DNA of 31,401 nt from Thermoplasmata archaeon (GCA_007129655.1 SKVC01000047.1:1-31401); one strand, 5' to 3'. Shown: positions 7,202 to 14,460, counted from the stretch's first letter. Program-made: numbers and translations. Notes: a model not told the origin generated them from the letters alone.

Positions 7202-7537
7202 TCACAGATCATCTAGCATTTTCTCGAATGCTGATTTCAAAGGCGTGATCTCCTTTGTAACGGTGGTCCAAACTCTTTTGGTGTCCGCTCCGAAATATGC
7301 ATGGATTAGTTTGTTTCTCATACCTACTATATCCCTCCAAGGGATTTCCGGATATTTCTCTCTTACTTCATCTGGAATATTCCTAACTGCTTCACCAATT
7401 ATTTCTATCGACCTGATAGTGGCATATATGGTTTTATCATCTTTACAAAAAGCGTCATAGTCCATACCCTCAACAAATTTCATGCCTTTGTTCGCGGCGT
7501 CGATCACATCCTGAATGTAATCCCCGACTTCCCTCAT
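7202..7537 (-). CDS. hepT: HepT-like HEPN-domain toxin (DUF86)
   Basis: A 111-residue HEPN protein of the DUF86/HepT family, an RNase toxin. The catalytic RX4HXY motif is present as R74-NKLI-H79-A-Y81. In characterised MntA-HepT pairs the Tyr in this motif is AMPylated by the partner nucleotidyltransferase, which silences the RNase. The N-terminus MREVGDYIQDVIDAA and the central block IRSIEIIGEAVRNIP are typical of the family, so I take the ATG at 7537; a TTG 45 bases upstream would add an atypical leader. The partner mntA lies upstream on the same strand, but 141 bases separate them, where such pairs usually touch or overlap. The whole pair lies inside the repeat-bounded insertion. Confidence 0.9.
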   Translation of the reverse strand: MREVGDYIQDVIDAANKGMKFVEGMDYDAFCKDDKTIYATIRSIEIIGEAVRNIPDEVREKYPEIPWRDIVGMRNKLIHAYFGADTKRVWTTVTKEITPLKSAFEKMLDDL

Positions 7538-7583
7538 GCGTATAGTTGAAGACGTGACTTTTTGTAAAAAAAGTGTCTTCAAC

Positions 7584-7620
7584 CTATATTTTCGGAATTC
7601 GGAACGAATTCCAAATATAG
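7584..7620. repeat. Hairpin 1 of three between mntA and hepT
   Basis: CTATATTT (7584-7591) pairs with AAATATAG (7613-7620), and GGAATTCG (7594-7601) pairs with CGAATTCC (7605-7612). There is a two-base bulge and a GAA loop, giving sixteen base pairs in all, which is far beyond a chance palindrome. Confidence 0.8.
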
Positions 7621-7622
7621 AT

Positions 7623-7641
7623 GGAATTGCATTGCAATTCC
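7623..7641. repeat. Hairpin 2 of three between mntA and hepT
   Basis: GGAATTGC (7623-7630), an ATT loop, then GCAATTCC (7634-7641) form a perfect 8-bp stem. It starts two bases after hairpin 1 and shares the GGAATT word with it. Confidence 0.8.
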
Positions 7642-7650
7642 AGTATATGT

Positions 7651-7687
7651 GGAAAGCGAAACTTTAGTTCGAAAAGTTTCACTTTGC
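7651..7687. repeat. Hairpin 3 of three, overlapping the mntA 3' end
   Basis: A 15-base arm at 7651-7665 (GGAAAGCGAAACTTT) pairs with 7673-7687 (AAAGTTTCACTTTGC) at 13 of 15 positions around a 7-base loop. The right arm covers the mntA stop codon and its last two codons, so the coding end is part of the stem. Confidence 0.75.
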
Positions 7688-7996
7688 GCAGTAGACAACC
7701 TCTTTCAGTATCTGCTTCCCTATTCGTGGCTTCAGTGCGGATTCCTCCACCAAGTCAACCTTCACCCCGAGAAGGTCGCTCAGGTAGTTCTCTATCTCTA
7801 CAAATTTCAATAAACCCACATCCGCATCCTCTGAAAATTCAACCAGTATATCAAGGTCGCTCTCTACACCAGCCTCGCTCCGCACATATGAACCGAAGAC
7901 CCCGATCTTCTCGATTCCGTACTTTCTCCTCAATTCATTTTCATGTTCCTTGAGGATGTTTGTTATTTCCGCGAGCTTATCATTTTTACCTTTCAT
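7679..7996 (-). CDS. mntA: MntA-like minimal nucleotidyltransferase antitoxin
   Basis: A 105-residue minimal nucleotidyltransferase, the antitoxin of MntA-HepT systems, which adds AMP to the toxin's active-site tyrosine. The GSX10DXD motif is exact: G35-S36, ten residues, then D47-L-D49, in the context KIGVFGSYVRS then SDLDILVEF. A third acidic residue is expected in VKVDLVEES. The start is uncertain. The ATG at 7996 gives a family-typical N-terminus (helix, then KYGIEKIGVFG), with TTAAAATT about 28 bases upstream; the ATG at 8035 would add 13 residues. The gene precedes hepT on the same strand, and its 3' end runs into a hairpin. Confidence 0.88.
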   Translation of the reverse strand: MKGKNDKLAEITNILKEHENELRRKYGIEKIGVFGSYVRSEAGVESDLDILVEFSEDADVGLLKFVEIENYLSDLLGVKVDLVEESALKPRIGKQILKEVVYCAK

Positions 7997-8064
7997 ATAA
8001 TTAACAACGTTTTCTCCTAATTTTAACTTTCCCATCAAAAACAGGATTGGAAATATTACCATAC

Positions 8065-8146
8065 ATGGCATATCTGGTCAAATAATCGATCACAAACCAG
8101 CCAGAACTTTTTCGTGTACCTCTAGATCACGGTCGCTGTGCAGCAC
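8065..8146. repeat. 82-bp direct repeat, right copy
   Basis: Identical to 7023-7104. Here the macrodomain 3' end is intact and the beta-propeller tail (six codons and a stop) is the detached fragment. Bases differ immediately outside both ends (7022 versus 8064, 7105 versus 8147), so the limits are exact. Confidence 0.97.
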
Positions 8147-8617
8147 GAATCTTACCCGCTTAACATTCTCCAGTTCATCCGCCATCTCCGATACCGTCTT
8201 CAGAGATATCTCCGCAGCATCCTCCACAGGATATCCGAAGGCTCCGGTGGATATTGCAGGGAACGCTATCGACTCGATCTCGTACTCTTCCGCAAGCAAA
8301 AGTGCGTTGCGATAGCAGTTTGCCAGCAACTCGTGCTCCGGCTTATCTCTACCGAATATCGGTCCCAAGCAGTGTATAACGTACTTATTCGGTAACTTGT
8401 GGCCGCTGGTGATAACGGCTTCTCCCGGTTCGATGGGCGCCAAGGGCAAACACTCTTCCTCCAACCCGGGCCCTGCGGTTCGATGTATGGCTCCGGCGAC
8501 ACCTCCGCCGATACGTAACTGAGCATTGGCGGCGTTGACGATAGCTGCTACATCGGGCTGTTTCACAATGTCTCCCTTAACACACTCTATGATCACTCCG
8601 GATATTTCTCGCTCCAT
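8090..8617 (-). CDS. Macrodomain protein (ADP-ribose-binding/hydrolysing)
   Basis: A 175-residue single macrodomain. The signature is complete: the VKGDIV strand (13-18), IVNAAN (26-31), the loop GGGVAGAIHRTAGP (37-50), and the phosphate-binding loop AISTGAFGYP (121-130). This pattern is that of MacroD/YmdB-type enzymes, which bind ADP-ribose and usually remove it from proteins or hydrolyse O-acetyl-ADP-ribose. It is soluble and cytoplasmic. A minus-strand GATTTAATTTTG about 30 bases before the ATG is a likely TATA box, so it is probably expressed separately from the lipid operon 39 bases upstream. Its last 18 codons also occur at 7048-7104, a relic of the insertion next to it. Confidence 0.92.
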   Translation of the reverse strand: MEREISGVIIECVKGDIVKQPDVAAIVNAANAQLRIGGGVAGAIHRTAGPGLEEECLPLAPIEPGEAVITSGHKLPNKYVIHCLGPIFGRDKPEHELLANCYRNALLLAEEYEIESIAFPAISTGAFGYPVEDAAEISLKTVSEMADELENVKRVRFVLHSDRDLEVHEKVLAGL

Positions 8618-8656
8618 AATATTGACACCGAATACATCAAAATTAAATCTTTCCCG

Positions 8657-8983
8657 TCAAGTACCAACCACCAGGATCCACCATATATCTAAGCCGATCA
8701 TAGCTCCCGCGAGCTCACCGGTTGAGAAGCGTATGGCATTGCAGCTTTCATGTGAAAATAATTCCTGCCTAAAACCGTCGATGGCCATAGGGACGATAGC
8801 CATAGCTGTCAGGACGAATAGCCAAGTCGGAGTTACATCCGGTACTAACAATGATCCCAGGATAAATCCGATCCCAATCCCCGTATAAAAACCAAAACAC
8901 CTGGCACATATGGGCATAACTCTATGTCCAACTCGCAGGCATCTATCACGGCGGCCGTGGCAGACCAACTCTCTCCAGTTCAT
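8657..8983 (-). CDS. DUF2085 small membrane protein
   Basis: A 108-residue membrane protein of the DUF2085 family. The defining CH (C8-H9) and PICARCFGFYTG (C26 and C29) motifs are present and suggest metal or redox-site ligands. DGFRQ lies between two later hydrophobic stretches. Membrane segments are at about 28-47, 53-71 and 87-106. The function is not established. It is translationally coupled to geranylgeranyl reductase: its ATG overlaps that gene's stop (ATGA, 8980-8983), making it the last gene of the Tes-ferredoxin-reductase operon. A role in lipid redox chemistry at the membrane is inference from that linkage. Confidence 0.8.
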   Translation of the reverse strand: MNWRELVCHGRRDRCLRVGHRVMPICARCFGFYTGIGIGFILGSLLVPDVTPTWLFVLTAMAIVPMAIDGFRQELFSHESCNAIRFSTGELAGAMIGLDIWWILVVGT

Positions 8984-10182
8984 AACATCTTTTCGATCTC
9001 TTCCATGATACCCGGATATTTCTTTCGGACACCTTCCAGTACCGTCTCCACATTTACCTTCTTCAGATCCAGCTCCGAGAGGGCATCGATTATCTTATCG
9101 AACATCTTGTCGCTTAGCTCCATGGCCTTTTCTTTTGCCATGTAGTTGCGCCACAATTTGTTCTCCAGCTTATCTCGCCATAAAGTTTCGTATCTCTTCA
9201 GATATTCGGCATCCGTTCTACCTTCGGCAACGGCTTCAGCCGCGAATTCGCCGGCGATCTTTCCCTGCTTGAGGCCACTGACTATCCCTCCGCCGGTTAT
9301 GGGGTCTACGACCCGTGAAGCATCGCCGACCAGTATTATACCGTCAGCCACCGACCGCTCCGGCGGATGTGTCACCGAAACAGCTCCGGCTACCATGTCT
9401 ATAGGTTTACCTTTTTTCAGTCCGGGATGGCTATCTATGAAGTCATCGAGATAATCTTTAGGTGTCTTACTACCGTCCAGCCGGGACAATTGAACTCCAA
9501 GGCCGACGTTTGCCGTCTTTTCGTCTTTTGGGAATATCCATGCGTATCCACCCGGTGCACCCGAGCCCATGAAAAAGTTAACAAAATCCGCATCGATGTC
9601 GATATTTGTAAGTCTGTATTGGAAACAAGTCATTATGTCCTTGGGCTTTATGGCTTCGTAGATGCCGGCCCACCGACCTACCTGTGATTCGAAACCGTCG
9701 GCACCGATGACCAGTTTTGCATGTATCTCGAATTCCTTACCCAGATGTGTCGCCTTCGCACCTACAACTTTACCGTCTTCCTTCAATAATTCTACAGCTG
9801 AGGTCTTGACCATAAAATGCGCACCCTCTTCGGCTGCTAACCGTGCCATATCCCTGTCGAAGGCATCTCTCTCTATTACGCCACCTACTTCGTTTCCGGC
9901 ATATTCCTCGTTTATCTCTACCATGTATCCCCCCGGAGAATAGATCCTGGCACCGCTCATGTACCTGCTGACCCACTTCGTGGTATCTTTTATATCTAAC
10001 TCGTCCAACCACGCAAGGGACATACCTTCTCCGCAGCGTACCGGAGAACCGATCTCCTGCCTTTTCTCTATCACGAGTGTTTTAGCGCCGTTTTTTGCAG
10101 CGTATCTAGCCGCTGTACTGCCTGCAGGTCCTCCACCTATCACCAGCACGTCGTATTCCAAAATATCTCCCTGCTTTACCAT
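8980..10182 (-). CDS. Geranylgeranyl reductase family flavoprotein
   Basis: A 400-residue FAD enzyme that saturates the geranylgeranyl chains of archaeal ether lipids. Motifs in order: the dinucleotide fold VLVIGGGPAGSTAARYA near the N-terminus, the conserved cysteine in SPVRCGEGM, the lipid-reductase signature YAWIFP followed by NVGLG (YxWxFPx7-8GxG), and the FAD block GDASRVVDPITGGG. The ATG at 10182 follows an excellent Shine-Dalgarno (AAAGGAGGT) that is itself coded by the last residues of the ferredoxin gene one base upstream; an upstream in-frame extension to 10239 is rejected. The ferredoxin is a plausible electron donor. It could also reduce other polyprenyl compounds, but the tetraether-type neighbour favours membrane lipids. 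Confidence 0.94.
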   Translation of the reverse strand: MVKQGDILEYDVLVIGGGPAGSTAARYAAKNGAKTLVIEKRQEIGSPVRCGEGMSLAWLDELDIKDTTKWVSRYMSGARIYSPGGYMVEINEEYAGNEVGGVIERDAFDRDMARLAAEEGAHFMVKTSAVELLKEDGKVVGAKATHLGKEFEIHAKLVIGADGFESQVGRWAGIYEAIKPKDIMTCFQYRLTNIDIDADFVNFFMGSGAPGGYAWIFPKDEKTANVGLGVQLSRLDGSKTPKDYLDDFIDSHPGLKKGKPIDMVAGAVSVTHPPERSVADGIILVGDASRVVDPITGGGIVSGLKQGKIAGEFAAEAVAEGRTDAEYLKRYETLWRDKLENKLWRNYMAKEKAMELSDKMFDKIIDALSELDLKKVNVETVLEGVRKKYPGIMEEIEKML

Positions 10183-10183
10183 A

Positions 10184-10360
10184 CTATTTACCTCCTTTAG
10201 AAAATGCACCCATAGGGCACACGTTGATGCATAATCCACATCCGGTGCAGTCGTCGTTCACTTCAAGCGTATATTCTTTCAAGAATATAGCGTTAGCCGG
10301 GCATGAACCCACGCAAGCCCCGCATCTCATACATTTATCTAGATTAAGTTCAGGCTTCAT
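10184..10360 (-). CDS. 2x[4Fe-4S] ferredoxin
   Basis: A 58-residue bacterial-type ferredoxin with two complete CX2CX2CX3CP motifs (C10, C13, C16, C20 and C38, C41, C44, C48), hence two low-potential clusters. The ATG at 10360 has GGAGG eight bases upstream and overlaps the end of the Tes-like gene by 11 bases; an ATG at 10378 is less well placed. The stop lies one base before the geranylgeranyl reductase ATG. Sitting between a radical SAM enzyme and a flavin reductase, both of which need low-potential electrons, it probably supplies one or both. That role is inferred from position. Confidence 0.93.
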   Translation of the reverse strand: MKPELNLDKCMRCGACVGSCPANAIFLKEYTLEVNDDCTGCGLCINVCPMGAFSKGGK

Positions 10361-11942
10361 TTCTCTTCCTCCATTCATCCAGTGGAACGGAATATTTTTT
10401 CTCTATCTCATTTCGGTACGTAGGTCCGCCGTTGTAGGCACAGAAAGGTATTATCCTGCCGTCCGGTACCACGTAGTGGATCACGCATCTTTTAACCCTC
10501 TCGATATCGTAGTTATAATCGTCCTGGAAGTGCATACCTCCTACGAAAACCGTACGCCATGAGAATTCGCCGACAGACTTCTTGTCACCTTCTGTCAGCA
10601 ATCCGGCCAGTATCTCGCTTATAGTTGCACCGCCGGGCAGTTCCTCCTCTTTCAAATGTTCACCGAAATACTTCTGGATATTCTTCAGCAGACTTTTTTT
10701 CTTTCCTTTATCTGATTTTAACTTGCCCCCGACTTTGAAAGCAGTTCGATGAAGCATATTATCCCACTCTTCGGATCTCTCGAGCATGGTCTTCATAAGC
10801 CCTTCTACATCGATATATTTGGTTATAGGAGTGACATCTCCTTTATCGCTGACCACCGCATAGGTTGCAAGGCCGCAGTGAGGATGTGAGGTAAACGCCA
10901 TCTGTGGCTCGCCTTTGATGACCGATATCAATTCAGATATGGGTGTAACGAAGGGTACGGGATAGAAATCATCTTTACTAAAGTAGCCGGTTTGTTCCTC
11001 AAGTCCCGCAGCCAGATCGGATAATGTATATCGTTGCGCCTCTCTTTCATCTTGTGAAATTCGACCGGTGAAAGCGACCGGTTGAAAATTAACTCCCCTT
11101 ATTACATCTCTATTTTTTATAGCGAAGTCGAGTATCTCGCCTACCTGATCATCATTTATTGTTTTTACGATGGTGGGAACCAGTACGGTCGCCAAGGCTC
11201 TCGGTTTTGTGTTACGGCAGTTCTCTATAGCCTTCATTTTTATATCTAATAACGGTCTGCCCCTTGCCTGTATGTAATTATCTTCTTTCAAGCCGTCGAA
11301 TTGTAGATACACCGTATGTAGTCCGTTATCCACACACCGCTGGGCAAAGGACGGGTCCCTTGCCATCTTGATACCATTTGTAGCTATTTGTACCTGTGCG
11401 AATCCCATCTCCGATGCTTTCTTAATAACATCGAAAAACCGGGGATATACAGTCGGCTCTCCACCGGAGAACTGTACCGCTTTAGCGGGAACCGGCTTTT
11501 CGTCTCTTAGCACCTGCAGCATCTCAACTATCTCTTCAAAGGAAGGTTCATAAACATAGCCGGATGCGTTGGCGTTGGCGAAACATATGGGGCACTGTAG
11601 ATTGCATCTGTTAGTAAGATCCAGATTGGCTAAACAAGTATGACTGATGTGAAGATTACATAAACCGCAGTTATCCGGGCATGTTTTTGCATCTGTGATC
11701 GCGGGATTTTCCACACCTATTCCGTCGAAGGCCCATTCTTCCGCTCTCAAATACATGTCTGCATCGGACCAGTAAACACTTTGGAATTCACCATGTTCCG
11801 GGCATTTCTTTTTCATCACTGCTTTCCCATCAACATCTTCTATAATAGCATCGATGACCTTTTTACACTCGGGACAGAGGGACTGTGTATTTTTTGGCAG
11901 ACCTTTGTCAAGCGCAGATTCCTGTATGACCATATCTATCAC
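10350..11942 (-). CDS. tes: Tetraether lipid synthase-like radical SAM protein (Tes, COG1964)
   Basis: A 530-residue radical SAM protein of the family containing archaeal Tes, which joins the phytanyl tails of two archaeol-type lipids to make tetraethers. Layout: an N-terminal zinc- or cluster-binding block (C23-PE-C26, then CPEHGEF with C47), a middle Cys cluster (C88, C92, C95, C103), the radical SAM motif C113-NLQ-C117-PI-C120, the SAM strand AVQFSGGEPTVYP, and a long C-terminal domain ending in VPDGRIIPFCAYN. The neighbours strengthen the call: ferredoxin and geranylgeranyl reductase follow in the same operon. The start is either the GTG at 11942, about 29 bases from the TATA box, or the ATG at 11933. 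COG1964 also has members with other substrates, so Tes activity is inferred. Confidence 0.85.
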   Translation of the reverse strand: MIDMVIQESALDKGLPKNTQSLCPECKKVIDAIIEDVDGKAVMKKKCPEHGEFQSVYWSDADMYLRAEEWAFDGIGVENPAITDAKTCPDNCGLCNLHISHTCLANLDLTNRCNLQCPICFANANASGYVYEPSFEEIVEMLQVLRDEKPVPAKAVQFSGGEPTVYPRFFDVIKKASEMGFAQVQIATNGIKMARDPSFAQRCVDNGLHTVYLQFDGLKEDNYIQARGRPLLDIKMKAIENCRNTKPRALATVLVPTIVKTINDDQVGEILDFAIKNRDVIRGVNFQPVAFTGRISQDEREAQRYTLSDLAAGLEEQTGYFSKDDFYPVPFVTPISELISVIKGEPQMAFTSHPHCGLATYAVVSDKGDVTPITKYIDVEGLMKTMLERSEEWDNMLHRTAFKVGGKLKSDKGKKKSLLKNIQKYFGEHLKEEELPGGATISEILAGLLTEGDKKSVGEFSWRTVFVGGMHFQDDYNYDIERVKRCVIHYVVPDGRIIPFCAYNGGPTYRNEIEKKYSVPLDEWRKRNEA

Positions 11943-11965
11943 ATGAGGGAAAACTGTGCATAGAC

Positions 11966-11976
11966 TTAAATATTTT
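11966..11976. promoter_or_regulatory. Shared bidirectional TATA box
   Basis: TTAAATATTTT contains the palindrome AAATATTT (11968-11975). It is centred about 24 bases before the TrmB ATG (11996) and about 29 bases before the Tes-like GTG (11942). No other TATA-like element lies in the 53-base gap, so one box seems to serve two divergent leaderless or nearly leaderless messages. Confidence 0.6.
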
Positions 11977-11993
11977 GTAGCGATTAGAGCTAC
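11977..11993. promoter_or_regulatory. Candidate TrmB operator
   Basis: GTAGC (11977-11981) and GCTAC (11989-11993) form an inverted repeat with a 7-base spacer, placed between the shared TATA box and the regulator's start codon. Bound protein would block TrmB transcription and possibly pre-initiation complex formation in both directions. This is inference from position and symmetry. Confidence 0.35.
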
Positions 11994-11995
11994 AG

Positions 11996-12718
11996 ATGAG
12001 CGAAATAAATCACAATGAAGACTTTAGCGAAGAGTATTTACTTGTTTCCGAAGGACTACAACAGTTCGGGTTAACCGACTACCAGGCACGTACGTACACC
12101 GGTCTGGTGGCACACGGTGTAGCCGATGCTGAAACCATCGCTTCCACCGTGGGATTACCCCGGACATCGGTATACAAAGCACTGGATGCACTACATGAGA
12201 TGGGCTACGTTATAATGACAGAAGGAAGACCCCGGGTATACCGCCCGGCCGAGCCTCTTGAGATCAAGACCAGACTTTCTTCCAAACTCGATGATGTCTT
12301 CGGAAGATTGAATACTCTCTATGAAATGTTGGCCGAAAAAGGGGAGCCTCAAGTCGTATACACCATATATGGTAAACAAAAGGTCATGGAGAAGATCAGC
12401 GAATTCCTCAAAAAAACCGATAAGGACATAATGATATCTACACCTAATTTTTCCGAGATATTATCAGAACTGGAAAGTAAGTTTCAATCACTCCGTAAGC
12501 GTGACGTGACTATATCTATAATAACCAAACCCGGAGAAAAGGTACTACCCTGGGCACAGGTAGAAAGAAGGGAACATCTTATCGCTACCGACATAATCAG
12601 CGACGGTAAAAGAGCGCTTTTAGCATCGCCTGGATTCGAAGCATGTGGTTATACAAACAATCCGGCCATCGCTACGCATCTCATCAACTTCATGGAGATC
12701 CTGGTACAAAGAGAGTAG
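11996..12718 (+). CDS. TrmB-family transcriptional regulator
   Basis: A 240-residue TrmB-like regulator. The N-terminal winged helix-turn-helix (about 20-85) reads GLTDYQARTYTGL, then ETIASTVGLPRTSVYKALDA, then GYVIMTEGRPRVYRP. A coiled helix (about 88-112) is followed by a phospholipase-D-like TrmB regulatory fold (about 118-238, KDIMISTPNFSEI). It lacks the longer sugar-binding C-terminal extension of classical TrmB. It is transcribed divergently from the Tes-ferredoxin-reductase operon, 53 bases away and across a shared TATA box, so it most likely controls that operon and itself. The effector is unknown. Confidence 0.88.
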   Translation: MSEINHNEDFSEEYLLVSEGLQQFGLTDYQARTYTGLVAHGVADAETIASTVGLPRTSVYKALDALHEMGYVIMTEGRPRVYRPAEPLEIKTRLSSKLDDVFGRLNTLYEMLAEKGEPQVVYTIYGKQKVMEKISEFLKKTDKDIMISTPNFSEILSELESKFQSLRKRDVTISIITKPGEKVLPWAQVERREHLIATDIISDGKRALLASPGFEACGYTNNPAIATHLINFMEILVQRE

Positions 12719-12721
12719 ATT

Positions 12722-13339
12722 TCACAGGCTTCGTACGGGCGTATCGATCATTTCGATGATCCTCTTAGCCCAATGGAGCTTTCTTTTCTTCACCTCGGGT
12801 ACATCTCCTATAGCCCGTTGAAAATCCCAACCGTTCAGTATTATCTCTTTAGCCCCGAAGTGGTCCGCTATCACAACCCCTCGGTCACCATCGGTGAAAC
12901 CCCCAAAATTGTGTACTCCTGAGGGTGGTTCGCACTGACAAGTAGCTATAACATGACCTTCGAATAACGGTACCCATCTCTTCAGAGTATCTACATTATC
13001 TCCATGTGCGTGAATAACGGCAGGCACACCCTTTAGATTACATTCCAATTGAAGCTCAATATCGCCATCAAGATCTGTGACCAGACAAGTCGGTTTACAT
13101 CCTGCATCAAGGGCTTGTTCGAGTGCAGAATCGGCTACTATCTGGTGTCTGTGCTGTGGATTTTTTGCGTAAGGACCTATGACCTCTACAGTATGTCCCT
13201 CCAACTTCTCCAGAGGTTCTAGGGGATCACTTCCCCGAAGCCGTGCTAACAAGAGGGCTGAATTATAGTCCTCCCTTACAGAATATTCAAAATCTTCAAC
13301 GATCTTTTCGTATATGGGTAGCCATTGCTCCATATCCAT
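12722..13339 (-). CDS. mptE: 6-hydroxymethyl-7,8-dihydropterin pyrophosphokinase, archaeal type
   Basis: A 205-residue protein of the archaeal MptE family (COG1634), which makes the pyrophosphorylated pterin used for folate or methanopterin synthesis. Family blocks seen are SALLLARL, VEVIGPYA, CLVTDLDGD with its acidic cluster, VIHAHGDN, GFTDGDRG, and the C-terminal KKRKLHWAKRI. The ATG at 13339 lies six bases after the DUF373 stop, with GAGGA upstream; an ATG six bases later is possible. Pairing with DUF373 is familiar in Euryarchaeota. Its 3' end is three bases from the convergent TrmB gene. Identification is good. Confidence 0.9.
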   Translation of the reverse strand: MDMEQWLPIYEKIVEDFEYSVREDYNSALLLARLRGSDPLEPLEKLEGHTVEVIGPYAKNPQHRHQIVADSALEQALDAGCKPTCLVTDLDGDIELQLECNLKGVPAVIHAHGDNVDTLKRWVPLFEGHVIATCQCEPPSGVHNFGGFTDGDRGVVIADHFGAKEIILNGWDFQRAIGDVPEVKKRKLHWAKRIIEMIDTPVRSL

Positions 13340-13344
13340 GGTGT

Positions 13345-14460
13345 TCAATCCTCTTCTTCCTCTCTGGCTCCGATCTGACTTACTGCACCGAGTACGCCCA
13401 CAGAGAGTCCCAATCCTATGATGATCGCAACCATCGGTAAAGTGTTTCTCATCTCTTCCATGCCAAGAACGGCACGTAGGTATTCGAACACTCCCCAAAA
13501 GATCAACGTCATGGCCAAGGTGGAAAAGAGCACGGCCCAGAAAGATCTTTTTACCTTTCCCTGGGTCAAGTATATGTGGAGTACCTGACCGAATTCATGC
13601 AAAAGTACTGCACCGATCCACCACCATATGACGGTGCTTACGAAGGTCATGAATATCAAAGATGTGTTTGCATCTTCGAGTTCGATCATTGAGTTCCATC
13701 CTCCGATAGCACTAGCTAGCACTATCAATATGGCCACTACCGTAAAGGGAAGCCATGCGGCAGCGGTAGATACTGCTTTCTTAATATCGCCGTAGTAATT
13801 AATTATCTTACGGTCTAGATCGTAAATTCTACCCAGTATGTAGGCACCTATCACGAAGGAAATGAACCCTACACCAAACCCGGAAAGAGCGATGAAAGCT
13901 TCACCCCCGTGATACATAAAAGCGCTTATCAAATCTATTATCCTGAATATACCGTAAACGAGCAGTGCGATCGCTATCGGTAGCAAGATCTTCTTCTTCG
14001 CTTTTTCTTCCTGAAGGGATTTGACTATCATGTAATATAGATTTTCGACACTCTCGCTCTGTTTGACATAGACCATTTTAACGTGAGAGATATCTATCTT
14101 CGAAGATATTATCGGACTGATGTACTCATCCTCGGCACCGTCTGTCACCATTATTACCGTATCAGGCTCTAGTTCTTTTAATACAATATCCAGCTCTTTG
14201 CTTATTATCTGATCTGAACGATAGCCTACATTTGATGAACCACAAACAGTGGCAATGTAAACATCCTCTCCCTCTTTTTTTAACTTATCATATGTTGATA
14301 TTGCAGCGAATATGGAATTTGTATCCGAATCCTCAGGATCGCTAAGACCGAGTTCAACAGCGGCGTTGAGGTTAGCATCCCTTCCTATCAGAGGTGTCTC
14401 TAAACCGGTTTTATCTCCTATATCGTCGTCACGGTCCACACAGAGGATTAGTTTTTTCAT
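13345..14460 (-). CDS. DUF373 family membrane protein
   Basis: A 371-residue protein with the full DUF373 layout. The soluble N-terminal half (1-155) opens KKLILCVDRDDDIG, continues GLETPLIGRDANL and holds VTDGAEDEYISP. About six membrane segments follow (roughly 158-177, 187-210, 230-252, 263-286, 305-325, 340-362). The function is unknown; the acidic DRDDD and TDGAEDE blocks look like a nucleotide or metal site. It precedes mptE in a two-gene operon. TTTAAATATT about 31 bases before the ATG is a likely TATA box, divergent from the GNAT-aminotransferase promoter. Confidence 0.92.
   Translation of the reverse strand: MKKLILCVDRDDDIGDKTGLETPLIGRDANLNAAVELGLSDPEDSDTNSIFAAISTYDKLKKEGEDVYIATVCGSSNVGYRSDQIISKELDIVLKELEPDTVIMVTDGAEDEYISPIISSKIDISHVKMVYVKQSESVENLYYMIVKSLQEEKAKKKILLPIAIALLVYGIFRIIDLISAFMYHGGEAFIALSGFGVGFISFVIGAYILGRIYDLDRKIINYYGDIKKAVSTAAAWLPFTVVAILIVLASAIGGWNSMIELEDANTSLIFMTFVSTVIWWWIGAVLLHEFGQVLHIYLTQGKVKRSFWAVLFSTLAMTLIFWGVFEYLRAVLGMEEMRNTLPMVAIIIGLGLSVGVLGAVSQIGAREEEED

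Larger units (their letters stand above)
7105..8064. mobile_element. Inserted MntA-HepT module bounded by 82-bp duplications
   Basis: 960 bases lie between the two 82-bp repeats and carry hepT, three hairpins and mntA on the minus strand, plus a short scrap at 7109-7189. Removing this segment with one repeat copy (1,042 bases in all) restores a simple junction in which the beta-propeller and macrodomain genes converge. No transposase or terminal inverted repeat is visible, and 82 bases is far longer than ordinary target-site duplications. Capture during repair or replication, or recombination through a tandem duplication, is more likely than cut-and-paste transposition. Confidence 0.75.

Noticed and set aside
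7584..7687. CRISPR-like repeat cluster
   Set aside because: The three hairpins differ in sequence and spacing and there are no regular spacers or cas genes.
7023..8146. Insertion sequence with transposase
   Set aside because: No transposase, integrase or terminal inverted repeat is visible, and the 82-base duplication is too long for known transposase target duplications.
10183..10239. Longer N-terminus for geranylgeranyl reductase
   Set aside because: It would overlap the ferredoxin coding end; the strong AAAGGAGGT site directly before the ATG at 10182 and the FAD motif position favour the shorter form.
13340..13498. 53-residue N-terminal extension of MptE
   Set aside because: It is the out-of-frame shadow of the DUF373 C-terminus, rich in Arg, Cys and His, and unlike the family.
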